Shown: positions 9,179 through 17,218 of the stretch, in pieces
Layout: the number at the start of each line of letters is the position of its first letter
Numbering within the stretch: the stretch's first letter is position 1
Notes under the pieces: model-generated
What the model was told of the DNA's origin: nothing
What the model saw: the letters and a program-made list of their open reading frames with translations, nothing else
The model's database searches: none
Origin: Holophagales bacterium
GTDB taxonomy: Bacteria; Acidobacteriota; Thermoanaerobaculia; Multivoradales; Multivoraceae
Assembly: GCA_009836625.1 (NCBI GenBank)
Contig: VXVC01000011.1
Span: 1-42,520 of the forward strand
DNA: 42,520 bases
Reading direction: 5' to 3'
Made by a program: the position numbers and the translations under genes

Positions 9179-9291
9179 CTCTGGGGTTTGCGCGGTTGCG
9201 CCTTGCCGGAGTCGCGGCGGCCCCTGGGAGCGGCGTCCCATGGAAAGCTGACTCGCGGTTCGAGACGGCGGACGCCTGACGGTGAACTGGG

Positions 9292-9855
9292 ATGCACCTG
9301 CAGCTCGACCAAGCCCGTAACGGCCCCCTCCGCTGGCGCGATGCCGTCCGCGTGTCGGCTCCCGACCTGAGCCGGGACGAGGCGCTCGTTCCAGGCAGTG
9401 TCGACTGCGAGGGCAGCCTGACCTTCACCGGACCGGACTTTCTGCTCCAGACGCGGCTGCGCTACCGCTACCGACTTCGCTGTGACCGTTGCCTGACCCC
9501 GTACGAGGAGGATGTCGACCTCCCGCTCGCGTTCGTCGTGACGGCGGGCGGCACGGACGGTCCGGCGGCTTCCGACGACGCCGGGGACGCGCATGGCGGC
9601 CGCGAGTTGGGGCCGGAGGATCTCTCGACGCTCGTCGCGGTCGATGGCGCCGTCGACCTGTACCGGCTGGTCTGCGAACAGGTCGAACTCAACGTCCCGA
9701 TGAAACCGACGTGCGACGCCGCGTGCCAGGGCCTGTGCCCGCAGTGCGGAGTCGACCGGAACCGGGAGGCCTGCACCTGCGTCGCGGAGAGCGTCGATCC
9801 CCGCTGGGCCGCCCTCGAAGCGGTCCGCCAACGGCTTACCGATAGTCTGACTTAG
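9292..9855 (+). CDS. yceD: YceD/DUF177 family protein (23S rRNA accumulation)
   Basis: DUF177 proteins are needed for normal 23S rRNA levels, probably through ribosome assembly, and are typically encoded just before rpmF, as here. The 187-residue product has the family's cysteine pairs: [15 protein letters not shown] (Cys64, Cys67) and a C-terminal cluster with [17 protein letters not shown] (Cys141, 145, 149, 152) and CTC (161, 163), suggesting a zinc site. The segment between about 85 and 110 is Gly/Asp/Ala-rich and variable. It starts the fatty-acid cluster and precedes rpmF by 32 bases. Confidence 0.93.
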   Translation: MHLQLDQARNGPLRWRDAVRVSAPDLSRDEALVPGSVDCEGSLTFTGPDFLLQTRLRYRYRLRCDRCLTPYEEDVDLPLAFVVTAGGTDGPAASDDAGDAHGGRELGPEDLSTLVAVDGAVDLYRLVCEQVELNVPMKPTCDAACQGLCPQCGVDRNREACTCVAESVDPRWAALEAVRQRLTDSLT

Positions 9856-9887
9856 CCAGCTACCAAGCCAGGAAAGGAATAGAAGAA

Positions 9888-10073
9888 ATGCCCAATCCCA
9901 AACGGCGGCACTCGAAGGCACGTCGGGACCGGCGACGGTCCCATGACTTCCTGAAGCGTCCCGCCGGCTCGATCTGTCCGAACTGCGGCGAAACCAAACT
10001 GCCGCATCGCGCCTGCAGCCACTGCGGTCACTACCGCGGGCGCGACGTGATCGACGTCGAGGACGTTCTCTAG
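9888..10073 (+). CDS. rpmF: 50S ribosomal protein bL32
   Basis: This is a 61-residue ribosomal protein of the large subunit. It opens with the typical basic stretch [19 protein letters not shown] and carries a zinc ribbon: Cys30, Cys33, Cys43 and Cys46 (CPNC and CSHC), so it is the zinc-binding form. AAGGAA lies about ten bases before the ATG. The position between yceD and plsX is the classic arrangement linking ribosome assembly to phospholipid and fatty-acid synthesis. Confidence 0.98.
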   Translation: MPNPKRRHSKARRDRRRSHDFLKRPAGSICPNCGETKLPHRACSHCGHYRGRDVIDVEDVL

Positions 10074-10103
10074 GAGCCCGAAGCCGGCGGCGCCGCGGTC
10101 CCA

Positions 10104-11165
10104 ATGACGAATCGATCTCCTGCACCCGACCCGACGGTGATCGCCGTCGATGCGATGGGCGGCGATCACGCTCCGCGGGCCGTGGTCGAGGGGGCGCTCC
10201 TGGCGGCGCAGGAGAACGGGCTCCGGTTGCTCCTGGTCGGCCGGCGGGATGTGCTGGAACGGGAGATCCAGGAACTCGAGTCCGTGGCCTCCGATCTCGA
10301 CCGGATCGAGATCGTTCACGCCCGCGAGGTCGTCGGCATGGGCGAGTCCGCGCTGGCGGTGCGCCGGAAGCGCGATTCCTCCGTGCGGGTCTGCGCTCGG
10401 CTGGTCAGGGAGGGCCGGGCCGCGGCGATGCTGACGGCGGGCAACACGGGCGCCGCCCTGGTCGCCGGCAAGATGGTGATCGGCGTGGCGCCCGGAGTCG
10501 ACCGGCCGGCTCTCGCCGTCGCTCTGCCGCGCCGCGACGGCAGCACGATCCTGCTCGATGCCGGCGCCAACGTGGATTCCAAACTCCACCAGCTTCGCCA
10601 GTTCGCGGTAATGGGGCACTACCTCGCGGAGCAGCTCCTGAGCCAGGAGTCGCCGCGGATCGGGCTGCTGTCGATCGGTGAGGAGGTGGGCAAGGGAACG
10701 GAACTCGTCCGCGAGGTGTTCAAAGCGCTCGACGCCACCGGGCTCAACTTCATCGGCAACGTCGAGGGCGGCGACGTGTTCAACGGCACGGTCGACGTCG
10801 TCGTCTGCGACGGTTTCGTCGGCAACGCGATCCTCAAGAGCGCGGAGTCCCTGGGCGAGTTCGTGAGCGGACAGTTGCGCCACGAGCTGGGAAGTACGTG
10901 GCGAGCACGGTTCGGCTATCTGCTGGCCCGGCCGGCCTTCGAGCGCTTCAAGCGCCGCCTCGACTACAGCGAGTACGGCGGCGCGCCGCTGCTCGGGCTG
11001 CGGGGCGGCTGCTTCGTCGCCCACGGCCGGTCTTCCGCCCACGCGATCCACAGCGCCGTGCGGCGGGCGGTAGAGTTCTGCGAAGCAGGCATACACCTCA
11101 AGGTCAGCGCGAAGCTCGCCGAGGTCGCGTACGAAACGCGGTCGAAGGCGGTGGTGGCGGGATGA
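10104..11165 (+). CDS. plsX: Phosphate acyltransferase PlsX
   Basis: PlsX converts acyl-ACP to acyl-phosphate for PlsY, the entry to glycerophospholipid synthesis; it is a peripheral membrane enzyme. The 353-residue product has the hallmark IAVDAMGGDHAP (about 13-24), MLTAGNTGAALVAGKM, ILLDAGANVDSK and CDGFVGNAILKSAE, and it is near the usual length of 330-350. Its stop TGA overlaps the fabH ATG (ATGA at 11162-11165), so the two are probably translationally coupled. Confidence 0.97.
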   Translation: MTNRSPAPDPTVIAVDAMGGDHAPRAVVEGALLAAQENGLRLLLVGRRDVLEREIQELESVASDLDRIEIVHAREVVGMGESALAVRRKRDSSVRVCARLVREGRAAAMLTAGNTGAALVAGKMVIGVAPGVDRPALAVALPRRDGSTILLDAGANVDSKLHQLRQFAVMGHYLAEQLLSQESPRIGLLSIGEEVGKGTELVREVFKALDATGLNFIGNVEGGDVFNGTVDVVVCDGFVGNAILKSAESLGEFVSGQLRHELGSTWRARFGYLLARPAFERFKRRLDYSEYGGAPLLGLRGGCFVAHGRSSAHAIHSAVRRAVEFCEAGIHLKVSAKLAEVAYETRSKAVVAG

Positions 11166-12205
11166 CGAACGGCTTACAGGGACATTCCTCGAACGGGATG
11201 CGCCGGGTCCGGATTGCCGGTACGGGCCGCTCGGTGCCCGACCGGATCCTGACCAACGCCGACCTCGAACGCATCGTCGACACGTCGAACGACTGGATCA
11301 TCGCGCGCACCGGCATCGAGGAACGCCGGGTCGCGTCCGACGAGGAGTACACCTCGGTCTTTGCCGTGGACGCCGCCCGCAAGGCGCTGGAGATGGCCGG
11401 GGTCGAGGCGTCGGACGTGGATCTCGTCCTGATCTCGACGGTGACGCCGGACATGCCCTTTCCAGCCACCGCCTGCCTGGTGCAGGAGGAACTCGGTGCG
11501 AAGGACGCCACCGCGTTCGACCTGAACGCCGGCTGCACGGGCTTCGTCTACGGTCTCTCCGTGGCCCACCAGTACGTGTCGAGCGGCGCCGCCTCCACGG
11601 CCCTGGTCATCGGGGCCGAGTCGTTGACGAAGTACACGGACTACGAGGACCGTTCGACCTGCGTGCTGTTCGGCGACGGCGCCGGCGCGGTGGTGCTGCG
11701 GGGCGAGGACCCACCGGGGCCCTCCAGCGAGAACGGACTTTCGGGCATTCTCTCGGTGGCGATCCACAGCGACGGCTCGCTCGCTCACCTGCTCGAGATG
11801 CCGGGCGGCGGCAGCCGCAATCCTCCGAACCGTCCCGAGACCCTGGAGGCCCGTCTGCCCTTCATCCGGATGCTGGGCAACGAGACCTTCAAGGTCGCCG
11901 TGCGCACCCTGGCGGAGGTCTCGGGCGAGGTGCTCGAGGGCGCCGGACAGCGTCCCGAAGACGTCCGGTGGCTGATACCCCACCAGGCGAACCGGCGGAT
12001 CATCGATGCCGTCGGCCGCAGGATCGACGTGCCGGCCGACCGCGTCTACGTCAACGTCGAGCGCTACGGCAACACGTCGGCCGCCTCCATCCCGATCGCC
12101 CTCGACGAACTGAATCGCGACGGCCGGATCGATCCCGGCGACCTGGTCCTGATGGCGGCCTTTGGCGCGGGCCTCACCTGGGGCGCGGCCGCGGTGCGTT
12201 TCTAG
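11162..12205 (+). CDS. fabH: Beta-ketoacyl-ACP synthase III FabH
   Basis: FabH starts fatty-acid synthesis by condensing an acyl-CoA with malonyl-ACP. The chosen ATG at 11162 overlaps the plsX stop by four bases; an ATG at 11198 (residue 13) is the alternative and is nearer the usual family start. With the first start the product has 347 residues and a complete Cys-His-Asn triad: Cys125 in NAGCTGF, His274 in PHQAN and Asn304 in YGNTSAAS. SNDWIIARTGIEERR and LFGDGAGAVVL are also typical. Confidence 0.97.
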   Translation: MTNGLQGHSSNGMRRVRIAGTGRSVPDRILTNADLERIVDTSNDWIIARTGIEERRVASDEEYTSVFAVDAARKALEMAGVEASDVDLVLISTVTPDMPFPATACLVQEELGAKDATAFDLNAGCTGFVYGLSVAHQYVSSGAASTALVIGAESLTKYTDYEDRSTCVLFGDGAGAVVLRGEDPPGPSSENGLSGILSVAIHSDGSLAHLLEMPGGGSRNPPNRPETLEARLPFIRMLGNETFKVAVRTLAEVSGEVLEGAGQRPEDVRWLIPHQANRRIIDAVGRRIDVPADRVYVNVERYGNTSAASIPIALDELNRDGRIDPGDLVLMAAFGAGLTWGAAAVRF

Positions 12206-12228
12206 GGCGCGCCTGGGGGCCGGTCGAC

Positions 12229-13158
12229 ATGAGCGGGGTGGCGTACGTCTTTCCGGGCCAGGGCTCGCAGCGGGTCGGCATGGGCCGGGCGTTGGCCTTC
12301 GCCTTTCCCGAGGCGCGGGCGGTGTTCGAGGAGGCCGATGACACGCTCGGCTTCTCGTTGTCGGGGCTCTGCTTCGAGGGTCCGGAGGACGAACTCCAGT
12401 TGACCGCGAACACTCAACCCGCGATCGTTGCGATGTCGGTCGCCGTGCTGCGTTGCTATCTGGCGCGGGATCCTCGGCCGGCCGCTCCCGCCTTCGTCGC
12501 CGGTCACAGCCTGGGCGAGTACTCCGCCCTGGTGGCGGCCGGAGCCCTCGAACTGGCCGACGCCCTGCGGCTGGTCCGGGCCCGCGGCGAGGCGATGCAG
12601 CAGGCGGTGCCGGTCGGCGAGGGCGCCATGGCCGCGATTCTCGGGTTGAGCGAGGAGGACACCGCCGCGGTGGCGGCACAGGCGGCGAACGACACCGGCG
12701 GCGTCTGCCAGCTCGCGAACCTGAACGCGCCGGGGCAGATCGTGATCGCCGGGGCGGCCGGCGCCGTCGACAGGGCCGTGGAGCTGGCGGCTGAGCGGGG
12801 CGCGCGGCGGGCCATCCCGCTGCCCGTGTCGGCTCCCTTCCACTGTGCCCTGATGGCGCCGGCTCGCGCTGCGATGGAACCCTTGATCCGGGACGTACCG
12901 ATGGCGGATCCGGAGGTCCCGGTCGTCTGCAACGTGGATGCGGAGGAAGTGACGACCGCGGCGGCGGCCCGGGACGCGCTGGTCCGGCAGATCGATGGCG
13001 CCGTGCGCTGGTCGGAGTCGGTGGCCCTGATGGCTACCCGAGGCGTCGAGAGGCTGGTCGAGATCGGCCCGGGCAAGGTGCTTTCCGGCCTCGGACGCCG
13101 CATCGAGCGGAGCCTGAAGGTGCGGGCGATCGCCGAGCCGGAGGACCTCGCCGCGTGA
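12229..13158 (+). CDS. fabD: Malonyl-CoA:ACP transacylase FabD
   Basis: FabD loads malonyl groups onto ACP. The frame is open far upstream inside fabH, but the ATG at 12229 gives the standard N-terminus [14 protein letters not shown]. The 309-residue product has nucleophile Ser94 in GHSLGEYSA, partner His205 in SAPFHCALM, and the oxyanion Gln in PGQGSQ. It begins 23 bases after fabH, and its stop overlaps the fabG GTG (GTGA at 13155-13158). Confidence 0.97.
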   Translation: MSGVAYVFPGQGSQRVGMGRALAFAFPEARAVFEEADDTLGFSLSGLCFEGPEDELQLTANTQPAIVAMSVAVLRCYLARDPRPAAPAFVAGHSLGEYSALVAAGALELADALRLVRARGEAMQQAVPVGEGAMAAILGLSEEDTAAVAAQAANDTGGVCQLANLNAPGQIVIAGAAGAVDRAVELAAERGARRAIPLPVSAPFHCALMAPARAAMEPLIRDVPMADPEVPVVCNVDAEEVTTAAAARDALVRQIDGAVRWSESVALMATRGVERLVEIGPGKVLSGLGRRIERSLKVRAIAEPEDLAA

Positions 13159-13901
13159 TCGTCTTCGACCTGAAGGGCAGAACCGCGCTGGTCACCGGCG
13201 CCTCGCGCGGCATCGGCCGCGCCGCGGCCCTGCTGCTGGCTCGGCAGGGCGCGCGGGTCGTCCTTGCGGCCCGCAACGAGGAACTCCTCGACGAGGTTGC
13301 CGGCGCGGTGCGCGCGAACGGCGGCGACGCCCATCCGATGGCGCTCGATCTCGCCGATCACGAGTCGATCCCCGCTGCGGTGCGGGGTCTGCCTGCGGAG
13401 TTCGCGGCCGTCGACATCCTTGTGAACAACGCGGGGATCACCGCCGACAACCTGCTTGCTCGCATGACCCTGGTGCAGTGGCAGCGGGTGCTGGACGTGA
13501 ACCTGACCGGCGCCTTCGTCCTGACCAAGGCGCTGGTCCGCGGCATGATGCGGCGCCGGCACGGTCGGGTGGTGTCCGTGTCATCGGTGGCCGGGGTGGT
13601 CGGCAACGCGGGCCAGGCGAACTACGCCGCCTCCAAGGCCGGCCTGATCGGGTTCAGCAAGTCGCTCGCGCGCGAACTCCTGAGCCGCGGGATCACGGTC
13701 AACGTGGTGGCGCCGGGCTTCATCGAGACGGACATGACCGCGGCATTGCCGGACGGGGCGGGCGAACGCTTCCTGGAGCAGCACGGCCTGGTGCGGCTGG
13801 GCACCGTGGACGACATCGCGGCGGCGGTGCTCTACCTGGCGAGCGACGAGGCGTCCTATGTGACGGGCGAGGTGCTGAGCGTCAGCGGTGGCATGACCTA
13901 G
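13155..13901 (+). CDS. fabG: 3-oxoacyl-ACP reductase FabG
   Basis: FabG is the NADPH-dependent short-chain dehydrogenase that reduces 3-ketoacyl-ACP. The 248-residue product has the cofactor motif TGASRGIG (14-21), NNAG (91-94), and catalytic Ser144, Tyr157 and Lys161 (the last two in NYAASKAG). The C-terminal [13 protein letters not shown] is the normal FabG ending. Start is GTG within the fabD stop codon. Location inside the fab cluster separates it from other short-chain dehydrogenases. Confidence 0.97.
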   Translation: MIVFDLKGRTALVTGASRGIGRAAALLLARQGARVVLAARNEELLDEVAGAVRANGGDAHPMALDLADHESIPAAVRGLPAEFAAVDILVNNAGITADNLLARMTLVQWQRVLDVNLTGAFVLTKALVRGMMRRRHGRVVSVSSVAGVVGNAGQANYAASKAGLIGFSKSLARELLSRGITVNVVAPGFIETDMTAALPDGAGERFLEQHGLVRLGTVDDIAAAVLYLASDEASYVTGEVLSVSGGMT

Positions 13902-13930
13902 CGGAGTCGACCGCGGCCGCAGACCTGCCA

Positions 13931-13960
13931 TTGGACGGATGGCCCCGGTGGTGGCATAGT
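13931..13960 (+). promoter_or_regulatory. Possible internal promoter for acpP-fabF
   Basis: The 119-bp gap between fabG and acpP is much longer than the other gaps in this cluster. It contains TTGGAC (13931-13936), then 18 bases, then CATAGT (13955-13960), a partial sigma-70 match. An extra promoter would fit the high demand for acyl carrier protein, but the -35 matches only three of six positions. Confidence 0.3.
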
Positions 13961-14020
13961 CTTCCCTCTGCCCGCGGGTCCGAAACGCCAAACCTGCCTT
14001 TACCCTCGAGAGGAATCAGA

Positions 14021-14260
14021 ATGTCCGTAGTCGAAAAGGTCAACAGCATCATCGTCGAGCAACTCGGAGTCGATGCCGACGAAGTCACTCCGGAGGCCAG
14101 CTTCACTGACGACCTCGGTGCAGACTCGCTCGACATCGTCGAGTTGGTCATGGCCTTCGAGGAGGAGTTCGGCATAGAGATTCCGGACGAGGACGCCGAG
14201 AAGATCGGCTCGGTCAAGGAGGCCATCGACTACATCCAGGCCCACGGGTCCTCGAACTGA
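14021..14260 (+). CDS. acpP: Acyl carrier protein
   Basis: This acidic 79-residue protein carries growing acyl chains on a phosphopantetheine arm. The attachment residue is Ser36 in [15 protein letters not shown], the standard ACP motif; helix III is [19 protein letters not shown] lies upstream of the ATG. The same frame is open far upstream through fabG, but that part is antisense-like noise. It is flanked by fabG and fabF, the conserved order. Confidence 0.98.
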   Translation: MSVVEKVNSIIVEQLGVDADEVTPEASFTDDLGADSLDIVELVMAFEEEFGIEIPDEDAEKIGSVKEAIDYIQAHGSSN

Positions 14261-14293
14261 TCTCTCTTTGACCGGCGCGGGCCGGTCCTGACC

Positions 14294-15535
14294 ATGAGCG
14301 ACCGTAGACGCGTCGTCGTTACCGGCGTGGGGCTGGTGTCCCCGCTTGGCGTGGGCACGGAGGCGACCTGGTCCGGACTGATGGAGGGGCGGAGCGGTGT
14401 CGGTCCGCTGACGCGGGTGGACGCCGACCTCTACACGACGAAGATCGCCGCGGAGGTGCGGGACTTCGACGCTCAGCAGTTCATGGAGCGCAAGGCGATC
14501 CGCCGGGTGGACCTGTTCATCCAGTTCGGCCTCGCCGCCGCGACGCTCGCCCACGAGGACGCGGGGCTTGTGATCGACGACGGCAACCGGGACCGTGTCG
14601 CCACCGTCGTCGGTTCCGGCATGGGCGGCCTGCCCCTGATCGAACACATGCACGGCATCTGGCGCGACCGCGGTCCGCGCCGGGTGTCGCCGTTCTTCAT
14701 CCCCGGCCTGATCGCGAACATGGCCTCCGGCCAGATCTCGATCCGCTTCGGCGCGCGTGGCCCGAACACCTGTCCGACGACCGCCTGCACGACCGGCCTG
14801 CACGGCGTCGGCGACGCGTTCCGGCTGATCCAGCATGGCTACGCCGACGCTGCCTTCGCCGGCGGTACCGAGGCCACGACCTCCGATCTGGCGCTGGCCG
14901 GCTTCGGTGCGATGAAGGCGCTGTCGGTGCGCAACGACGAGCCGACGAAGGCGTCGCGGCCATGGGACAAGGACCGCGACGGCTTCGTGCTCGGGGAGGG
15001 AGCCGGGATCCTCATGCTGGAGGAGCGTGAGGCGGCGCTTGAGCGTGGGGCCCACGTCTACGCCGAGATCGTCGGCTACGGCATGAGTTCCGACGCCTAC
15101 CACGTTTCGGCGCCGGAGCCGGAGGGCGACGGCGCGGCCCGGGTGATGCTGGCGGCGCTCGACGACGCGGGGCTGGCGCCCGAGACGGTCGACTACGTCA
15201 ACGCCCATGGCACGTCGACGCCGCTCGGCGACATAGCAGAGGTCCGGGCGGTCAAGCGGGTGTTCGGCGACCACGCCTACCGCCTGGCCGTGTCCTCGAC
15301 CAAGTCCTCGACGGGTCACCTGCTGGGCGCCGCGGGCGGCGTCGAAGCCGGCATTCTGGCGCTGACCGTCGACCGCCAGGTGCTGCCGGCGACGCTGAAT
15401 CTCGACGAGCCCGGCGAGGAGTGCGACCTGGACTTCGTGCCCCACGAGCCGCGCGAGGCGAAGGTCGACGTGGCGCTGACCAACTCCTTCGGCTTCGGCG
15501 GCACGAACGGCGCCTTGATCATGGCCAGGGCCTGA
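14294..15535 (+). CDS. fabF: Beta-ketoacyl-ACP synthase II FabF
   Basis: FabF elongates acyl-ACP with malonyl-ACP. The 413-residue product starts RRVVVTGVGLVSPLG and has the Cys-His-His set: Cys165 in TTACTTG, His305 in NAHGTSTPLGD and His342 in STGHLLGAAGGVE, plus Lys337 and the C-terminal NSFGFGGTNG. It ends the fatty-acid cluster, 17 bases from the stop of the convergent exonuclease-like gene. Confidence 0.97.
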   Translation: MSDRRRVVVTGVGLVSPLGVGTEATWSGLMEGRSGVGPLTRVDADLYTTKIAAEVRDFDAQQFMERKAIRRVDLFIQFGLAAATLAHEDAGLVIDDGNRDRVATVVGSGMGGLPLIEHMHGIWRDRGPRRVSPFFIPGLIANMASGQISIRFGARGPNTCPTTACTTGLHGVGDAFRLIQHGYADAAFAGGTEATTSDLALAGFGAMKALSVRNDEPTKASRPWDKDRDGFVLGEGAGILMLEEREAALERGAHVYAEIVGYGMSSDAYHVSAPEPEGDGAARVMLAALDDAGLAPETVDYVNAHGTSTPLGDIAEVRAVKRVFGDHAYRLAVSSTKSSTGHLLGAAGGVEAGILALTVDRQVLPATLNLDEPGEECDLDFVPHEPREAKVDVALTNSFGFGGTNGALIMARA

Positions 15536-15552
15536 CCGCGAACCGCCGCCGG

Positions 15553-16155
15553 TCAGCGACCGCAGGCCTTCATGACGGCCAGCGCCAGGTGGCACGAGGC
15601 CAGCGGTCCCGAAACCAGGGCGCCGTTCACATGCCGCTTCGCGGCGGCGGTCAGGCTGTCGCCGGGATAGCCGAACCGCCGGTAGTCGGCGCGCAGGTCG
15701 CGCCACGGGATCGGGGGCAGGCTCAGGCCGTGGCTCCGGGCGATCCGGGCCAGGAGGTGGGCCTTCGACGAGGCGTCCCAGGTCAGAACGACGCTGGCGC
15801 TCTCGAGCGCCTGAACGAGATGGCCGTGGACTTCCGGCCAGGGCAGGGCAGTGCTGGCAGCGGCGGTGCTGGAGTTCAGTGTCCGGCCCATGGCAACGAA
15901 CCGCGCAGCCCCGGTCGTGTCGATCAGGGCGATCAGGAGCGTTTCTGAGAGACCGGACGATTGCCTCGACCGGATGTCGAGGATATGGGCGTCGCTGCGG
16001 TTCAACAGTTCGCGCCAGGCCAGGTTGGGCGCCAGGTTCCGGCGTTCGTCGGGAGGGTGAGGCGGTCGCCAGAACCGCCGCCAACTGCCGCTGGCGGGCG
16101 GCGCGGTGACGGGACTCCGAGCCAGAGGAGCTTCGTTCGCCATGTTCGCGCTCAC
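15553..16155 (-). CDS. Degenerate DnaQ/RNase T-like exonuclease-fold protein
   Basis: The 200-residue product (GTG start; an ATG four codons later is equally possible) begins with a basic Pro/Arg-rich tail. The rest follows the layout of DEDDh 3'-5' exonucleases: a first strand with AHILDIRSR where DTET is expected, WPEVHGHLVQALESASVVLTW in the place of the helix and second strand, then DASSKAHLLARIARSHGL where NAxFDxxLL is expected, and a C-terminal CHLALAVMKA where HxALxDA is expected. Most metal ligands seem to be lost (Glu to Arg, second Asp to Lys, last Asp to Val), so catalysis is doubtful. The family call is by pattern only. It is convergent with fabF and divergent from the membrane protein. 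Confidence 0.6.
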   Translation of the reverse strand: MSANMANEAPLARSPVTAPPASGSWRRFWRPPHPPDERRNLAPNLAWRELLNRSDAHILDIRSRQSSGLSETLLIALIDTTGAARFVAMGRTLNSSTAAASTALPWPEVHGHLVQALESASVVLTWDASSKAHLLARIARSHGLSLPPIPWRDLRADYRRFGYPGDSLTAAAKRHVNGALVSGPLASCHLALAVMKACGR

Positions 16156-16235
16156 GGTGACTCTATCGCCCCTGCTAGTATTGCCTCAGAATCCTCAGTC
16201 TCAGCAGGTGCTCCGGCGCCAGAAAGGAAGTGGAC

Positions 16236-16937
16236 ATGGCCCCATCCACGACGTCGAACCCCGTCACCAGGCAAGGAGGGTTGGCCCTGATCGTCGGAGT
16301 CATCCTGCTGGTGCTCGCATCGCTCCTCTTTCCCGGAGGCGTAGTGGATGCGGTGGACCAGACCGACTTCTCGGCCGCGCTCGGGGCGGCGGCGGCGAAC
16401 GCCAGCCTCGCGCATCTGGCGTCGATGCTGTCGATCATCGGGATGTTCCTCTACGGGTACGCTGCCTTCACGTGGCTCCGCCTGGCCCGGCAGGGCCCCG
16501 GCGGTTTGTGCCTGCGGCTAGGGGCGTATGTGAGCGTGTTCGGTTGGAGCCTCTACGTCGTCGCGATGGGCATGAGGCAGTTCAGCGTCCACCTGATGCA
16601 GCGCGGCATGGAGGACTTGGCCCTCGGTACCTACGTATCGATGGCCGGCATCGTCATCGCGTTGGTCTCCGTGTACCCCATCGGGTCCATTCTGGTCGGC
16701 CTCGGGCTTTCCGCCCGCTTCAGCTCGACGAACATCTTCAAGCTGGCCTCCTACGGATTCGTCCTCCTGGGGGTCCTGGCAATCATCAACTTCCTGGTCC
16801 TGCAGCACGTCTCGGGGATCGAGCCCCGGATGCTCCTCACGAACGACAACGCCATGCAGGCGTTCGGTTCGCTCTGCTTCGTCATCATCGGGGTGGGGAT
16901 GTACCAGGGGAGAAGCGAGCTCACCTCGGAGTCGTAG
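16236..16937 (+). CDS. Six-helix membrane protein of unknown function
   Basis: The ATG at 16236 is preferred over an in-frame GTG six bases earlier because AAGGAAG (16224-16230) is then well spaced. The 233-residue product has about six hydrophobic segments, near residues 14-35, 57-80, 90-112, 130-158, 168-190 and 206-224, with short loops and no signal peptide. I see no catalytic or transport motif. DUF4386-like proteins have a similar layout, but I cannot confirm that. The gene stands alone between a divergent gene and the promoter of the aro-his-trp operon. Confidence 0.7.
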   Translation: MAPSTTSNPVTRQGGLALIVGVILLVLASLLFPGGVVDAVDQTDFSAALGAAAANASLAHLASMLSIIGMFLYGYAAFTWLRLARQGPGGLCLRLGAYVSVFGWSLYVVAMGMRQFSVHLMQRGMEDLALGTYVSMAGIVIALVSVYPIGSILVGLGLSARFSSTNIFKLASYGFVLLGVLAIINFLVLQHVSGIEPRMLLTNDNAMQAFGSLCFVIIGVGMYQGRSELTSES

Positions 16938-16953
16938 CAGGCGCGGAACCTGC

Positions 16954-16982
16954 TTGACAGCCCGCACCTTCCGGTGCAGTAT
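16954..16982 (+). promoter_or_regulatory. Promoter of the aro-his-trp superoperon, with a palindrome in the spacer
   Basis: TTGACA (16954-16959) is a perfect -35; 17 bases later CAGTAT (16977-16982) matches the -10 at its most conserved A and final T. Transcription should start near 16989. Between the two boxes lies GCACC-TTCC-GGTGC (16964-16977), a perfect 5-bp inverted repeat that could be an operator. No other promoter-like pair is apparent between the membrane-protein stop (16937) and the leader peptide. Confidence 0.6.
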
Positions 16983-17027
16983 CCGGCGTCCCGGAGCCAT
17001 TCCGGCCCGTTCCGCCCGCACCGCGTC

Positions 17028-17132
17028 ATGAACTCACCGGACAGCACTTTCGCGCTCGTCGCCGCCTCCGTCGCTCCTGCGACCGGGATTGTGGCGACTT
17101 CCTGGTGGGCTCACGGTCACGGCAAGGGCTGA
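17028..17132 (+). CDS. Trp/His leader peptide (attenuation peptide)
   Basis: This 34-codon frame starts at ATG 17028 and stops at TGA 17130-17132. Residues 26-31 read WWAHGH: two tandem Trp codons (17103-17108) and two His codons (17112-17114 and 17118-17120), followed by three more codons and the stop. Trp and His are otherwise rare in proteins, and the genes directly downstream make exactly these two amino acids. This is the known design of trp and his attenuator peptides, but with both control codons in one peptide. No clear Shine-Dalgarno precedes the ATG; a GTG at 17091 would give a 13-residue version with the same control codons. Function is inferred from position and composition. Confidence 0.72.
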   Translation: MNSPDSTFALVAASVAPATGIVATSWWAHGHGKG

Positions 17133-17177
17133 ACCCGGGCCAGGTCCCGGTACGCACGGTCCGGGACGAGGGTGAGC
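17101..17177 (+). promoter_or_regulatory. Competing RNA pairings between leader codons and hairpin
   Basis: Several short complementary segments overlap. CCTGG (17101-17105, over the first Trp codon) can pair with CCAGG (17140-17144). CCGGG (17135-17139) can pair with CCCGG (17146-17150), while the same bases within GTCCCGG (17144-17150) can instead pair with CCGGGAC (17161-17167), seven perfect pairs. GCTCAC (17109-17114, Ala-His codons) can pair with GTGAGC (17172-17177), next to the terminator-like hairpin. These are mutually exclusive in part, as expected of an attenuator. The only direct competitor of the hairpin's 5' arm I find is AGGTC (17142-17146) with GACCT (17183-17187), which is short. 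Confidence 0.5.
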
Positions 17178-17179
17178 GA

Positions 17180-17218
17180 GAAGACCTCCTTCCGGATCGA
17201 AGGAGGTCTTCCCGTTTT
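17180..17218 (+). terminator. Attenuator hairpin that also hides the aroDE ribosome-binding site
   Basis: GAAGACCTCCTT (17180-17191) and AAGGAGGTCTTC (17200-17211) pair perfectly over 12 bp, with an eight-base gap that allows one further C-G pair. CCG and TTTT (17215-17218) follow, so it resembles an intrinsic terminator with a short T tract. The 3' arm includes AAGGAGG (17200-17206), the Shine-Dalgarno for the TTG start at 17217. The hairpin could therefore block transcription, translation, or both. Confidence 0.72.

Noticed and set aside
16989..17216. T-box riboswitch in the superoperon leader
   Set aside because: No T-box consensus or specifier-loop layout is visible; the Trp/His codon cluster and stop explain the leader better.
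17172..17216. GTG at 17172 as the start of aroDE
   Set aside because: GAGG abuts the GTG without spacing, translation would run through the hairpin, and the added residues precede the normal start of the dehydratase; TTG 17217 has an ideal ribosome site.
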